A stretch of DNA of 64,000 nucleotides from assembly GCF_028640845.1 (NCBI RefSeq), contig NC_080539.1:196952698-197016697 (forward strand), written 5' to 3'. Numbering within the stretch: position 1 is the stretch's first letter; every line of letters starts with the position of its first letter. The position numbers were made by a program, and so were the translations under genes. This document shows, piece by piece, positions 11,093 through 21,849 of the stretch. The stretch comes from Ahaetulla prasina (lineage: Eukaryota > Chordata > Lepidosauria > Squamata > Colubridae). The notes beneath the pieces were generated by a model. The model ran no database searches. It was not told where the DNA came from and saw only the letters and a program-made list of their open reading frames with translations.

Positions 11093-12339
11093 ACAACCCT
11101 CCAGCTGCTTAACTCACCTTGTCAACCACTGCAGGAAACAATAACAAGCATAGGTCAAGTCACAGAGGAATTTTTTAACTCCAACTTACATTTCTGGTTA
11201 CATTTCTTGATAACTAAATTTACAAGATAATTTAAGGCAGGTTCACCCATTTTTAAAAAATATTGGCATGGAGAATCCCAGGTTTGTACACAAGAATTAC
11301 TTTCAAATTAGAAAGACTGTTTGAGAAGGGCCACATTAGCCTATGGTAATCAAAAACCAAGAAGACCTTGGTAGCACTTTTCAGGTTGAAAAGATATCAT
11401 CAAATTCCTTTTAATTTGTGACTCAAATTGGAGGAGGGAAATAGATTATCTGAAAGTATCATTTTAAATTAATTTCATTATTGCCCAAATTGGGAGTTTT
11501 AATCAAGTGTACTGGTCTATAGGTCTATAATCAATAAAATCAAAAACAAGCTCTCATACAATTAATACTGAAGGATCAGAACTAAACAGATGAAAGACTA
11601 AAACAATTCTTTCAAAGCCAATTCACTGCAAAATCTTCTATGACAAACCTACTTTTGGAACCATGTTTAAATTTACATATATTATGTAAATTTTAATATA
11701 TTACAAAATAACTTATTGATAGATATTAGACTACCATTACAATATCTTAACTTACAAAATTAAGAATTTACTACATCTGCTGTCACACACTTAATAAATC
11801 CTTATCTGTTTATAGTACATTAATTGAATATCTAATTGCTAATCTCATCAGTTACTCCAATCAATTAAAATATACTGCTCAAGGTCAAGTACTACATAAT
11901 ATAACCTTCAGTTAACAGGTTTCAGTTTCCCTATTATTTGTATACTATATATTACAGAAAGCCATAACTTTTTATTTACTTACATGCTGTATTTTGTTCC
12001 CATACATATTTTATCCTTGTTTTATTTTTAAATTTCAAGTTTTATTTGGGAGAAGTTTTTGTTTTCCAAGCACAGTAATACATTTATAACACATCTTTCA
12101 ACTAAAAAAAAGTCAATTAAAGATAGATATTTTTATTTATTTTCCCCAAAGTGGATTACCTCAGGATTATGAATCAAATCAATTCAAGGAGCTAAAGAAA
12201 AGCAGCTACACGGGGATATTCATGTGGAGATAGTCAAGAGCAGCTTCTGAATCAACCACACAAGTCTTGCAAAAGACACTCATGCTTTAGCATTTAAAAA
12301 AAGATCTTACAGATGTGCTCTGGTAGAGTATAATGTAAA
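11093..12339. other. AT-rich intronic stretch without recognised features
   Basis: This is 1.2 kb of AT-rich unique-looking sequence with no ORF or repeat signature I can support. Confidence 0.45.
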
Positions 12340-13801
12340 GAATTTTATTTATTTTATTTATCATATTTATCTCACAGAAAGTAACTCTGGGCGGCATACA
12401 ATTAATTAAAACAATACACACAAAAGGCATTCTTCAAAAGTAAAAAACCAGAAAGGAAAGGTGGGAAGGAGGGGACAATAGGGAGAGGGAGGGCAGGGAG
12501 GGAGAGACAGAGACAGAGACCTCATCACTGCAGGATTTTTGTGAAGGACATTCATAATATTGCCTATTAATATACCCCAAAGATTGCCCCAACTGAAAGA
12601 GGCCTAAGGATTTGGTTGGGAGAGCAAATGAAGACTAACACAGAGAGTTATTATTCAAAGTAAAAAACCAGAAAATATAAGAATGAATATTAATCATGGG
12701 GCCATCTCAAGGTTTCCCAATCCCATGGGAGCTCTAGGTCCAATGACACAGCCAGCTCTTAAGGGACAACATTAACAGAGTTGGAACTTACCAAAGTTGG
12801 AACTGTTCCAAAGGTGTTACAGCTGAAATGGCTTATCTTTTGGGTCCCACTAAGTGTAACTCCCTAACAGACAGAAACCAGCAGTATGCCTTCTTTATTT
12901 GATCTGATGAGGACAGATTTGCTACAATTGGGGTGAGGCGCTCTCTCAGATAATATGATCCCATGCCATGAAGGGCTTTAAAAGATAAAACAACACATTG
13001 AATTGGACCTGGAAGCAAATTGGCAACCAATACATATACGTAACAGCCAGCAACACTGCATTCTACACTAGCTGGCATTTCTGAATACTCTTCAAGGGAA
13101 GCCCCATGTAGTACAGTAGTCCAATCAGGAGATAACTAGGACATGACTATAAGCAGAGTCCATGGAAGTCAGATAATTCACTTTTTCTAAGGTACTCTGA
13201 AGCTGCTGTGCAACCACCTTCTCAATCACCTTTCCCCCCAACAAGAAGGCTAGATATGGGACAGAAATTGTCCATTGTACTGGAGTCCGAGATGGTTTCT
13301 TGAGGAAGAGACAACCAAGGCTTCCTTAAGAGGTAAAGGGGCAATATTCTCACTTAAAGAATTTACCACTGCTTAGAACCCACTCACATGGCACACCCAA
13401 GGCCCTTTAACAAACCAGGGCACTGATCTAAAGAATAGGTAGCTGAAGTCATAGTTCTAAAGACCCTATCTACTTCCTCAAAGAAACTTCAAACTGTTCA
13501 AAACTCTTCTCCAGGCATCTTCTCCAGACCTGCAGACCTGCAACAAGGCCGGCATCCAATTCTAAGAAAATTTGAGCAACTTTATCTGGCAGATGCTGAA
13601 TAAATTTATCCACGAACCCCTGCAAGAGTTTCTCTGACTCCCCGCAGGCTTGTGTCACCCAAAACAAAACTGCACAATAGCTGTCTGTGGATGAAATAAG
13701 GGCAGAGGAGTAATGACACTTGAAGACCCTTACTGCCATAAGGTAGACCTTAAGAGTAGCTCCACGTTTAATGTTTAAAACATGTCTAATCCATGTTTGA
13801 C
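12340..13801 (-). pseudogene. Old L2 LINE, 3' portion (interrupted by DIRS-A/B)
   Basis: In the minus direction the 3' tail lies at 12340-12440 (an AAATAAAATAAA-type tail next to a GCCGCCCAGAG-like motif). Upstream of it are relics of the L2 reverse-transcriptase protein: FKALHGMGSYYLRERL near 12960, GKVIEKVVAQQLQSTLEK near 13210, and a region near 13420-13470 resembling the conserved segment upstream of RT. The segment 13470-13801 corresponds to the endonuclease-RT linker. Many stops and frameshifts show it is old. Similarity continues at 24302-24560, so the DIRS pair inserted into this element. An AGAGACAG-rich purine stretch lies at 12475-12520 inside the tail. Confidence 0.7.
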
Positions 13802-13844
13802 AGAGTGTTGGTCTTACCTGAATGCTTCTTCTCATCGTGGTGAA

Positions 13845-13928
13845 GGATAATACAATTCCTACAATTCCCGGGTTGTTCCTCTACTTCCTTGCTTGAAGCT
13901 GAGTCAATCATTTCTTTAGTCCCGCCTC
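13845..13928 (+). repeat. DIRS-A left inverted terminal repeat
   Basis: This 84-nt segment is the reverse complement of 17670-17752, with about four differences. The element extends a further 43 nt outward to 13802 and includes CTTACCTG at 13813-13820, which reads CAGGTAAG on the element's sense strand. Confidence 0.88.
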
Positions 13929-14013
13929 TACTGCACCTCCCCAGTTTTGATGAAGGCTGATTGACTGACTTATGGAGTCCTTCGGTGCTGTTACTGATCA
14001 CTTCCAGAGCTAG

Positions 14014-14088
14014 AACCTGATGAGAAGTGTTCAGGTAAGACCAATACTCTTTCTCCGTCGTGCTGATTGGATAATACAATTCCTGGGA
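14014..14088 (+). repeat. DIRS-A internal complementary region
   Basis: The first half (14014-14050) is complementary to the element's left end, and the second half (14051-14088) to its right end. They meet at CTCT/TTCTCC, which reversed is GGAGAA followed by AGAG. This is the circle-junction copy that DIRS elements use as a template to rebuild both termini. Confidence 0.85.
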
Positions 14089-14109
14089 CATACCAAAGCT
14101 GGCTGTCCT

Positions 14110-15600
14110 AAGGGTGGGACAAAGTCCAGGTCCCTGGGTCCCTGCCACTGTATGTACTCTGAAGTACTCTTCTGCCAAAGGCTGCTTCCACTGATGCAAA
14201 AGCGTCCAGCTTGTAATATCTGATAAATGGTGATGAAGACGACCACATTGCTGCTCTACAGATGTAGAGCAGATGTCCTTGATGAAAGCCTGAGTATTCC
14301 ACGCCGCCGTTATACCCACACTCCTTGTTGAGTGGGCTGTCACTCGTCCGGGCAGTGGCAATGACTGCAGTTCATAGTAATGTATGCTCAAATCCATTGA
14401 CCTATTGTCGATGGTGAAATCTTGTTGCCCAATGAGCTTGGCCTAATTGAAACAAACATTGATTCTGTCTTCCTGATAGAAGCCATTCTCTTTAGATAAA
14501 TGCATATCGCCCTTTTAATGTCCAAGGAGTGCCACTTCTTTTCTAACTCGTGTACCAGTTTAGGACAGAAATCTGGCAGTACTATCTCCTGTGTCCTGTG
14601 GCAGGAGGCGTTCACCTTCAGTAGGAAAGTGGGATCTAGTCGCAACACTACTCTATTTGGGTGAAAAATACATAGGTCCTCTCTTATGGACAGGGCTGCC
14701 AGTTCAGATATTCATCTAGTGGAAGTAATTGCCACGAGGAAGACCACCTTCCAGGTGAAGAAGTTTAAGCTGGTGGAGCGTAATGGTTTGAATGGTTCTA
14801 CCATTAATCTTCTCAGGACCTTTGTCAGGTCCCATGTTGGAAATCTATGAACCACTGGGGGTTTTAGATTGGTTGCTCCTCTGAGGAAGCTGCGCACCAG
14901 TGAGTACCAGGTGATGGACCCCAACCTCCCACTGCCCAAGACTGATGCTATAGCTGCTACCTATCTACGTGTCGTGTCCCACTCCTCCGCTGACGGCCAG
15001 GTCGGGGAAGTCCGTATCAAGCATGCCTCTGCAGCTCTGCCAAAGTCCTATCAGAGTTCTCAAGGCAGGCAGGAGACCAGGAAGTGACTTCAGCAATCCA
15101 AGTTAGACTTTGCCTGACTCAGAGAATGCCAGAAAGCAGATCCTTTATATAGGCCATGGGGTGTGGCTCCATGATTCAGCACTTATCCAGGCCTGTCCCT
15201 CCCTTCCTTTTGGTGACGTCGCCTCTCCATTCTCCGGAAGCGTGGGTCTATCCATTGCATCGTTTCGTCTCCAGCTGTTGGTAATCTCAGCTCGTGGCTG
15301 GCTTCAGGTACACATGCTATCGGAGGAAGGTTTGTTTGTTCAACCTGTCCGGGCATGGTGCCAGGGCTGGGGGCTGGAGGCATGCCAGGACATTCTTCCG
15401 AACTATCAGCGTCTGGCAGGAGATAAGAGGGCCCGGCTGCGGCAGGGGGAGCAAACGAGACACAACAGTAAGGTATTGGGAGACAGGCCTTTGTCCAGGC
15501 CTTCCTATAGGAATACTAGAATTTGTATCACTGATACTGTGGTTGGTTCGATACATGTCTTACGTGTTGGTTGAAGGCCTTCTAGAGACCTTTATTGTCT
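14110..15600 (-). pseudogene. DIRS-A tyrosine recombinase, broken
   Basis: Recognisable pieces in gene order are an N-terminal part at 15600-15468 (VIQILVFL, GLSPNTL); then, after an inserted LTR, 14969-14660 (LRGATNLKPPVVHRFPTW, KVVFLVAITS); 14648-14388 (LRLDPTF, EIVLPDFCPK); and a C-terminal part with AHSTRS (the HxxR box) and, in another frame, FIRYYKLD with the catalytic tyrosine. Several frameshifts and the LTR abolish function. Residue order matches the intact DIRS-C recombinase. Confidence 0.8.
14970..15467 (+). mobile_element. Solo LTR (498 bp), probably Ty3/Gypsy
   Basis: This segment interrupts the DIRS-A recombinase gene. It begins TGTCGTGTC and ends GACACAACA, short inverted termini of the TG...CA type usual for LTRs. 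It carries a TATA-like TTTATATA at 15143-15150 on the plus strand, consistent with a U3 promoter. The flanking 5-mers are ctacg and gtaag, so any target duplication has decayed. No internal retroviral genes are present, so it is the product of LTR-LTR recombination. The boundaries come from alignment with DIRS-C, which lacks this segment. Confidence 0.75.
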
Positions 15601-16600
15601 GAACAACCCTGGTGGGGCACTTGAGCTGACTGAATCTAGCCTGTTCAAGTGCCAGACGGTCAGTTGAAGCCATTGCGGTTCTGGGTGTAGTAGATCCCCC
15701 TGGCTGAGAGATACTCTGCCCATGGGGATCCTCCATGGTCTAGCTACTGACAGGTTGACCAGATCTGCGAACCATGGCCATCTGGGCCAGTGTGGTGCTA
15801 TGAGCAGGACCTCTGCCCTCTCCTCCATTACCTTTCTGATGACTTTCAGGATCAATGGTAGTGGTGGGAATGTATATAACAGTCCCCTTGGCCATGGGCT
15901 GTGGGAAAGCATTGGCTCTTTCCACTCCCAGAGTTGGAAATCTTGCGTAGAAACTTGTTCGTTTTGAATGTAAAAAGATCCAGGACTGGACTCACGAATC
16001 TTTCTGCCAATTCCTTGAATAGGTTGGGATGTAGGCACCACTCTAAGTGGTCTAGTCTTGTTCTGCTGAGCCAGTGTGCTGATGTTTTCCGACCCCGAGA
16101 TGTGTTCTGCTCTCCTCCCCAGCCCACCCCCAAAGCTTTTGGCACCATGAACAGGATTGAGTAGAACCCTTGTCCCTGTTCGTTCCGTGGAACAGGTTCT
16201 ATAGCCTGGATGTCCAGCAGATGTTGAACTTCTGTCTCCATGATGTTCCTTTTTGTCCTGTCCCTTGATATTGGGCACCTTCTGAAGATGTTCGGGGGTG
16301 TAGATAGGAATTCTGGTGCTAGACCTCGCTTTACTGTGTTCAGAACCCAGGTGTCCTCTGTTATTGTCACCCATCGGTCGGCAAATAGGTCCAGTCTTTC
16401 GCTGAAGGGTGGATTGCTTTTGCTGCCACTTGTTGTGTCAGAAAGGCTTACTGGTTGAGCCCTGGAATGAACCTCTCCTAGGAAACCATTGTCCTGTCTT
16501 GTCTTTAAATCCGGTTCTGTCCAATTGATGGGTCTGGCTATATGTGTGGAGCCTCTGGTTCTGCTTGTGACCAAAACCTGAAAATGACACCTCACTAGGA
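15590..16600 (-). pseudogene. DIRS-A shortened pol: RT start fused to methyltransferase-like end
   Basis: One open frame (16595-15852) runs from the RT N-terminal region (GFYSILFMVPKALG) straight into the segment after RNase H (LDHLEWCLHPNLFKELAERF). In DIRS-C these two points are about 390 codons apart, so the RT catalytic core and RNase H have been deleted without a frame change at the join. The methyltransferase-like region continues after a frameshift with PWPRGLLYTFPP and LIAPHWPRWPWFADL. It cannot be a functional polymerase. Confidence 0.8.
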
Positions 16601-17355
16601 GTGGGTGAGATGCAGGAGATAAAACTTTGTAACGCCAGGCCCTCTTTTTGCCTCCTTGCTGGCAAGGGGCAATCCTGTTCTGATATTCTCTCCATGTTTA
16701 TAGGGCTGGTCTGATCCTCTTGTTCAGACATGACCTGTGTTAAAGCCTCTGATATTAAAGCCTTCATCTTATTCATAAGTGCAGGAGATCTAGCTCCTGC
16801 AGTTGTGGGAGTGTGTGTTGCCTCTGGTGCCAGTCTCATCTTCTTTGGATAAGGTTGCCTCTGATTTCCGAAGTCCTGAAGCTTTCCTTGCAATCTAAGC
16901 AATGATTCATCTTCTCCCAAACAAAGGATTGTTTGGTTTGATTGCTCACCAGCTCCCTCTGGTCTTGCACCTCTGGCACTAATGCCTTGCTGCTCCATCT
17001 CTATTGGTTGAAATACTGAAAAGCGGGAAATCCCCTTTTGCTCTGCCTCCTTTTTTGCTCTAGCAAAACTTTTCTCAATGGCTTTCTGCCTCCTCAAAGC
17101 CCCTTTCTCCTCAGCTTTGGAGTACTTACTGAAAAATAGAGACTTTCCTCTTATGTCTAGTGTAGCTGCTTTTGCAGCAGCTCTGGGCCCTTCTGACCTC
17201 ATTTCTTGGGCTGGGCTTAGAGCAGGGAATCCCTGCTCCTCCCCACTTGCCCCTGTCTCAGAGTAATCCTCCATATTTGTCCCCTTTGTTCCTGGGAGAC
17301 AGACAGACTCACCCACACAGGGGCTTTGCTGCATGGCCCTTCTTTCTATGGCCAT
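16438..17355 (-). pseudogene. DIRS-A gag-like ORF, shortened
   Basis: This open frame of 305 codons starts at ATG 17355. It has a lysine/arginine-rich helix (RRQKAIEKSFARAKKEAEQK) like the one near residue 60 of the DIRS-C gag, and ends in a basic glycine/serine tail (RRGSFQGSTSKPF). The DIRS-C gag has 598 residues, and the conserved central block (STITSRRLLWLRHW) is missing here. The frame is intact, so a shortened nucleic-acid-binding protein could in principle be made. It overlaps the start of the pol frame by about 160 nt, as in DIRS-C. Confidence 0.72.
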
Positions 17356-17669
17356 TAACGAGTGTACTCAGCCTAAACTGAGCGGAGACTCTAGGTTCTT
17401 TATTATTCAAATGATGTCCTGGGGCCTCAACTTTTCAGTTTAAAGCCATAGTAGAGAGAGAGAGATGACGCTTTCAAGGGATTGCTGCCAGACAGCTCCC
17501 CCTCCATGGCTACAGAGACAGACTGGTCTTTTTACTCACAGTTCTGCTACCATTAATTTTGCTTCTATTAGTTGGATCCTGGTCTAAACCTTTTTTTCCT
17601 TCTGAAGCACCTCTCCTTCCTGCTTCTTGCATGAAAGCTAAGTCAAAAGTGGGGGGGGCGCAGTAGAAT

Positions 17670-17752
17670 GAGGTGGGACTAAGAAATGATTGACTCATCT
17701 TCAAGCAAGGAAGTAGAGGAACAACCCAGGAATTGTAGGAATTGTATTATCC
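17670..17752 (+). repeat. DIRS-A right inverted terminal repeat
   Basis: This is the reverse complement of 13845-13928 with about four differences, and it includes a CCAAT motif (ATCCAATCAG). On the element's sense strand it is the 5' end and the likely promoter. The element ends 18 nt further on at GGAGAA. Confidence 0.88.
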
Positions 17753-17820
17753 AATCAGCACAATGGAGAATGGGCGTTGGACTTACCTGATATGCCCTTT
17801 CTCTGTAAAGGAAGGAACAC

Positions 17821-17911
17821 CAGTCACATGTGGGTTGACTCTATCTAGTAGCCAATCAGGACCGAGTCTGCTAAACTGAAAGCCCGCCTCTTTCTGCCTG
17901 GGCTCCAGTTG
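17821..17911 (+). repeat. DIRS-B left inverted terminal repeat
   Basis: This 91-nt segment is the reverse complement of 24189-24279 with about five differences. It includes CCAATCAGGACCGAGTCT, whose GGACCGAGTCT also occurs in the DIRS-C repeat. The outward extension (17771-17820) holds CTTACCTG at 17782-17789, a consensus splice donor on the element's sense strand. Confidence 0.9.
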
Positions 17912-18020
17912 GTCAGTGAGAGCTTGATGCAGACTGACGTGTCGTATCTGGAATGAGAAACAATTAGAAACCACCACCACCCGATGCCCACGGCCAACCA
18001 GCCAGGGTGGGGGTGACTGC

Positions 18021-18104
18021 CATTCCTTCCTTTACAGAGAAAGGGCGTATCAGGTAAGTCCAATGCCCATTCTCCTGCTTAGGAGGAATGGCAGTCACAT
18101 GTGG
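18021..18104 (+). repeat. DIRS-B internal complementary region
   Basis: Positions 18021-18069 are complementary to the left terminus (17772-17820) and 18070-18104 to the right terminus (about 24267-24301). Reversed, it reads GGAGAA then TGGGCATTGG, the same junction that exists physically between DIRS-A and DIRS-B. Confidence 0.9.
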
Positions 18105-18159
18105 ACATACCAAAGCTTGTGTCTGATGGGAGGAAAAGGGAGGCCGTCTGGTCCCGCTC

Positions 18160-19110
18160 TTAATGAACGCTTTGTAAAACCCATCTGCCGAAGGAGGCAT
18201 CAGCCAAAGCGAAAGAATCCAAACGGTAATGCCGAATGAAGGGCGTCGGGGAGGACCAGGTGGCAGCCTTACAAACCTCCTCCAAGAAAGCCTGTGTTGC
18301 CCATGCAGCTGAAGTGGCCGCACTCCTTGTTGAATGAGGGGTGATCCATCGAGGGACAGGTAAGGCATGAGCCTCATAGACCATGGCGATGGCCGCCCTA
18401 ATCCAGTAACCCAATGAAGAAACTGAACCCTTGGCACCCATTGAGCCGGGCTAAAAGGCCATAAAAAAAGCCTTCAGTTCTGCGGAACGAAGATATTCGC
18501 GAGATGTAGATCTTGAGGGCCTGACAAACATACAGCATGTGCCAAAGTGTTCAAGGCAATAAGAAGGAGAGGGGCAAAAATTGGGCAACACCAGCTCTTG
18601 CACCCTATGAAAAAGGGATTTTACCTTCGGGATAAAGGTGGGATCCATGCAAAGGACTACTCTGTCGCAATGGAAAATGCAGAGATCCTTACAAATGGAC
18701 AGAGCAGCCATCTCCAAGATGCAGTGAGCTGAGGTGACTGCCACTAAAAACACGACCTTAAAAGAAAGGCAGCAAAGGGACACCTCCCTCAGAGGTTCAA
18801 AGTGAGCTTTAGTAAGGGCGGTTAAAACCTTGTAGAGGTCCCAGGTAGGGTACCAGTGCACCACAGGAGGATATAGATTTGTGGCACCCCTCATGAAATT
18901 ACATATCAGAGGCTCCTGGGAGAGGGATGAATAAGATCCACAGTGCAGGACCGATGAGATAGCAGCCACCTGATGCCGAAGGATGTTGGGGGCCAAGCCG
19001 GAATCCAGCCCCTCCTGTAAAAAGTCCTATATCTGCAAAACTGAAACAGAAGTGGGGGAAAGTGAATGACGCCTGCACCAGAAGGAGAATGCATGCCAGG
19101 TGGCCTGGTA
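18160..19110 (-). pseudogene. DIRS-B tyrosine recombinase, broken
   Basis: The pieces match the DIRS-C enzyme: RHQVAAISSVLHCGSYSSLS (18996 onward), RGATNLYPPVVHWYPTW, KVVFLVAVTSAH where the catalytic arginine region is altered, ELVLPNFCPSP, then PRWITPHSTRSAA with the HxxR box and FIRHYRLDSFA with the tyrosine. Frameshifts near 18450 and 18990 and the loss of the TSARRISEL motif make it inactive. Confidence 0.82.
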
Positions 19111-19181
19111 GATACAGTTGGTCGAGGGACGGCGAGCAGCCTGGAGAGTCCTGATGACCCTAGGAGAAACCTGAGCTGAAG

Positions 19182-20955
19182 TTAGAATGTGCTGCTCAAC
19201 CTCCAAATGGTCAGCTGGAACATCTGCGGTTCCAGATGGACGAGCGCTCCCTGCAGGAGAGAAACCTTGGAGTCAGGAATCCTCCAGGGAGGAGCAACCG
19301 ATAGGGATGCTAGGTCTGCAAACCAGACCCTCCGGTGCCAGTGGGGAGTGATGAGGATGAGCTCTGCTCTCTCCTCCAACAACTTTCCGGATAACCCTGG
19401 AAAGAAGGGGAAAGGGAGGAAAAGTGTAGAGGAGAAGATTGGGAGGCCAAGGACTCTGAAGGCGACTGCTTCCACCCCTGGACATGGGAACCTGGTGAAG
19501 AAACGGGCAACCTGATGTTTGGTCTGAGAGGCGAACAGATCTACTGCCGGGAGGCCGAAGTGACTGGTGACCTCCCTGAAGAGAGAGGGATGGAGACTCC
19601 ATTCTGCTTGATCCACTTGAGATCAGCTGAGGTAATCTGCTCAAACATTGGCCACCCCCGAGATGTGAGCTGCTCGCAGAGAGGCTAAGTGGACCTCTGC
19701 CCACAGACCCAGTTGCAGAGATTCCTCCATCAGGGGCCTGGAGTGAGTGCCCCCTTGTCTGTTCACGTGGGCCTTTGCTGACACGTCATCTGTCAAGACT
19801 AGGATGTCCCAGCCCTGAACTAGCTCCTGGAAGTGTCGAAGAGCCAGGTTGATGGCTCGAAGCTCCAGCCAGTTGATATTCTGTTTCCTGTCCAGTTGAG
19901 ACCACTGGCCCTGAGCCAGGTGGGACACGAGGTGAGCTTCCCAGCCAGACAAACTGGCATCGGTGGTGAGAGTCAGTCGCTGGGGTTCTCAAAACTTGCA
20001 GCCCCTGGAGATTGCTGTATCTGTCCCCCAGGCCAGGGAGTCAAGGACCGCTGGAGGCAAGGGAAGGACAATTGATGAAGTATTTCTGCAGGACCGTTGG
20101 AATGAGAGAAGGAACCATTGAAGTTCCCTGTTGTGGAGGCAAGACCAAGGGATGGTACCAAAGGTGGAAACCATCTTCCCCAGTAACTTGGACAGTCTCA
20201 AAATGGAGGAAGACTTTTCTCTCCGACAACGGCCAGCTAACTCCACTAGGCTAGTCTGACACTCAGGGGAAAGGAAGACCTTTGAAGACACGGTGTCAAT
20301 TATGGCCCCCAAATGTAAAAGCCGTGTGGAGGGGATAAGACGGCTCTTAGGCCAATTAATCAAAAACTCGTGAGATTGCAAAATTTGGAGGGAAGTGGCC
20401 AAATCTCTCTGGGCCAGCTCAGGAGAGCGAGAGAGAACAAGGATATTGTCCAAATAAAAAAGAATGCGAATGGGCAATGAGCGAATGTGCCCAATGAGGG
20501 CAGCCATCAGCTTGGTGAAAACCCTAGGAGCTGAAGAAAGGCCAAAGGGTAAGGCACAATATTGATAATGTGTGCCAGCATAGAAAAAATGGAGGAATTT
20601 TCGATGAAAAGGCCGAATTGGGACATGCAGTTAGGCATCTGTTAGGTTGGCAGAAGAAAGGAAATCCCCTTCATGGATGCATTCTAAAATGGTTTAGAGG
20701 GAGTGCATCTTGAACTGGCGGTAAACAATGTACAGGTTCAAAGACTTAAGGTCAAGAATAGCCCTCCAACCCCCGAAGATTTCTGAACAAAGAACACCCG
20801 GGAATAAAATCCCCTCCTGTGCTGATCAGGAGGAACCCGATGAATGGCCCCAATATCCAAAAGATGAGTAATAGCAGATTCCATCAGGAACCTCTTGTCC
20901 CGATCTCTGGACACAGGACATGGAAGAAAAACCCTCGGAGGAGAAGATCTAAATT
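19182..20955 (-). pseudogene. DIRS-B RT-RNase H-methyltransferase ORF, broken
   Basis: In gene order: an RT N-terminal relic just before the nested L2; an RT core at 20507-19989 where the YLDD box has become YLDN (YLDNILVLSRS); RNase H at 19952-19641 with ELRAINLALRHF and LTDDVSAKAHVNRQGGTHSR; and a methyltransferase-like part at 19616-19182 (LPAVDLFASQTKHQVARFF, ELILITPHWHRRVWFADL). Frameshifts separate the blocks. The YLDD to YLDN change alone would disable the polymerase. Confidence 0.85.
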
Positions 20956-21780
20956 TATTTATTTATTTTATTCGATTTTTATACCGCCCTTCTCCTGAAG
21001 GACTCAGGGCGGTGTACAGCCATATAAAAAATCCACAATATACACATTAAAACAAGATTAAAACAAAACATATTACAAGGTGGCCGGAATTTAAAAGCAA
21101 TTTAACAAACCTTAAAATATAAATTACCCCAATTAAAATTTAATAAAACTTTTAGGCCAATCCCGCTTGAATAAATAGGTGCATTTTCAGCTCACAGCGA
21201 AAAGTCCGAAGATCAGGCACTTGACGTAAACCAGGGGGAAGTTCGTTCCAGAGCGTAGGAGCTCCAACAGAGAAGGCCCTGCCCCTGGGGGCCGCCAGCC
21301 GACATTGTTTGGCAGACGGCACCCTGAGAAGGCCCTCTCTGTGTGAGCGTACGGGTCGGTGGGAGGCATGAGGTAACAACAGGCTATCCCGTAAGTACCC
21401 GGGCCCTAAGCCATGGAGCGCTTTAAAGGTGGTAACCAAAATCTTAAAGCGCACCTGAAAGACCACAGGAAGCCAGTGCAGACTGTGCAGGAGTGGTGTT
21501 ACATGGGAGCAACGAGTGGCTCCCGTTACCACCCGCGCAGCCGCATTCTGGACTAGCTGCAGCCTCCGGGTGCACTTCAATGCAGCCTCCGGGTGCACTT
21601 CAATGTAGAGAGCATTGCAATAATCCAAATGGGAAGTGACAAGAGCATGAGTGACCGTGCATAAGGCATCCCGGTCAAGGAAGGGGCGCAACTGGCGAAC
21701 CAAGCATACTTGGTAAAAGGCCCTCTTGGAGACGGCCGCCAAATGATCGTCAAACGACAGCCGCCCATCCAAGAATTTCC
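20956..21780 (-). pseudogene. L2 LINE inserted in DIRS-B, with RT C-terminal ORF
   Basis: This 825-bp 5'-truncated L2 is flanked by ctaaatt on both sides (20949-20955 and 21781-21787), a target duplication that pins both ends. Its minus-strand tail is (AAAT)n plus the ACCGCCCTGAGTCC-type motif. An open frame of 206 codons (21772-21152) encodes the end of the L2 protein: RLQLVQNAAARVVTGATR, HWLPVVFQVRFKIL, TFKALHGLGPGYLRD, APTLWNELPPGLR. A 22-bp direct duplication lies near 21562-21604. The clean frame suggests a recent insertion, but the RT core is missing. Confidence 0.9.
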
Positions 21781-21849
21781 CTAAATTCTAGGGAAGGGCC
21801 AAGCCTGACAGCTTCCCTGACCCAAGCATCCATAGAAGTGGATTCCCAA

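Larger units (their letters stand above)
13802..17770 (-). mobile_element. DIRS-A: internally deleted DIRS retrotransposon
   Basis: This is a minus-strand tyrosine-recombinase retrotransposon of about 4 kb including a later solo LTR. Its order on the minus strand is right inverted repeat, gag, a shortened RT/methyltransferase-like ORF, tyrosine recombinase, internal complementary region, left inverted repeat. The left end starts AGAGTGTTGG and the right end stops at GGAGAA (17765-17770). Reading frames are broken in several places. The RT-RNase H core is missing. It directly abuts DIRS-B. Confidence 0.88.

Noticed and set aside
14969..15468. Host exon or gene interrupting DIRS-A
   Set aside because: The insert has TG...CA inverted ends and a TATA box and no coding frame; it is better explained as a solo LTR.
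20949..21787. L2 piece as an original part of DIRS-B
   Set aside because: It is flanked by a direct repeat (ctaaatt), interrupts the DIRS-B RT, and has no counterpart in DIRS-C.
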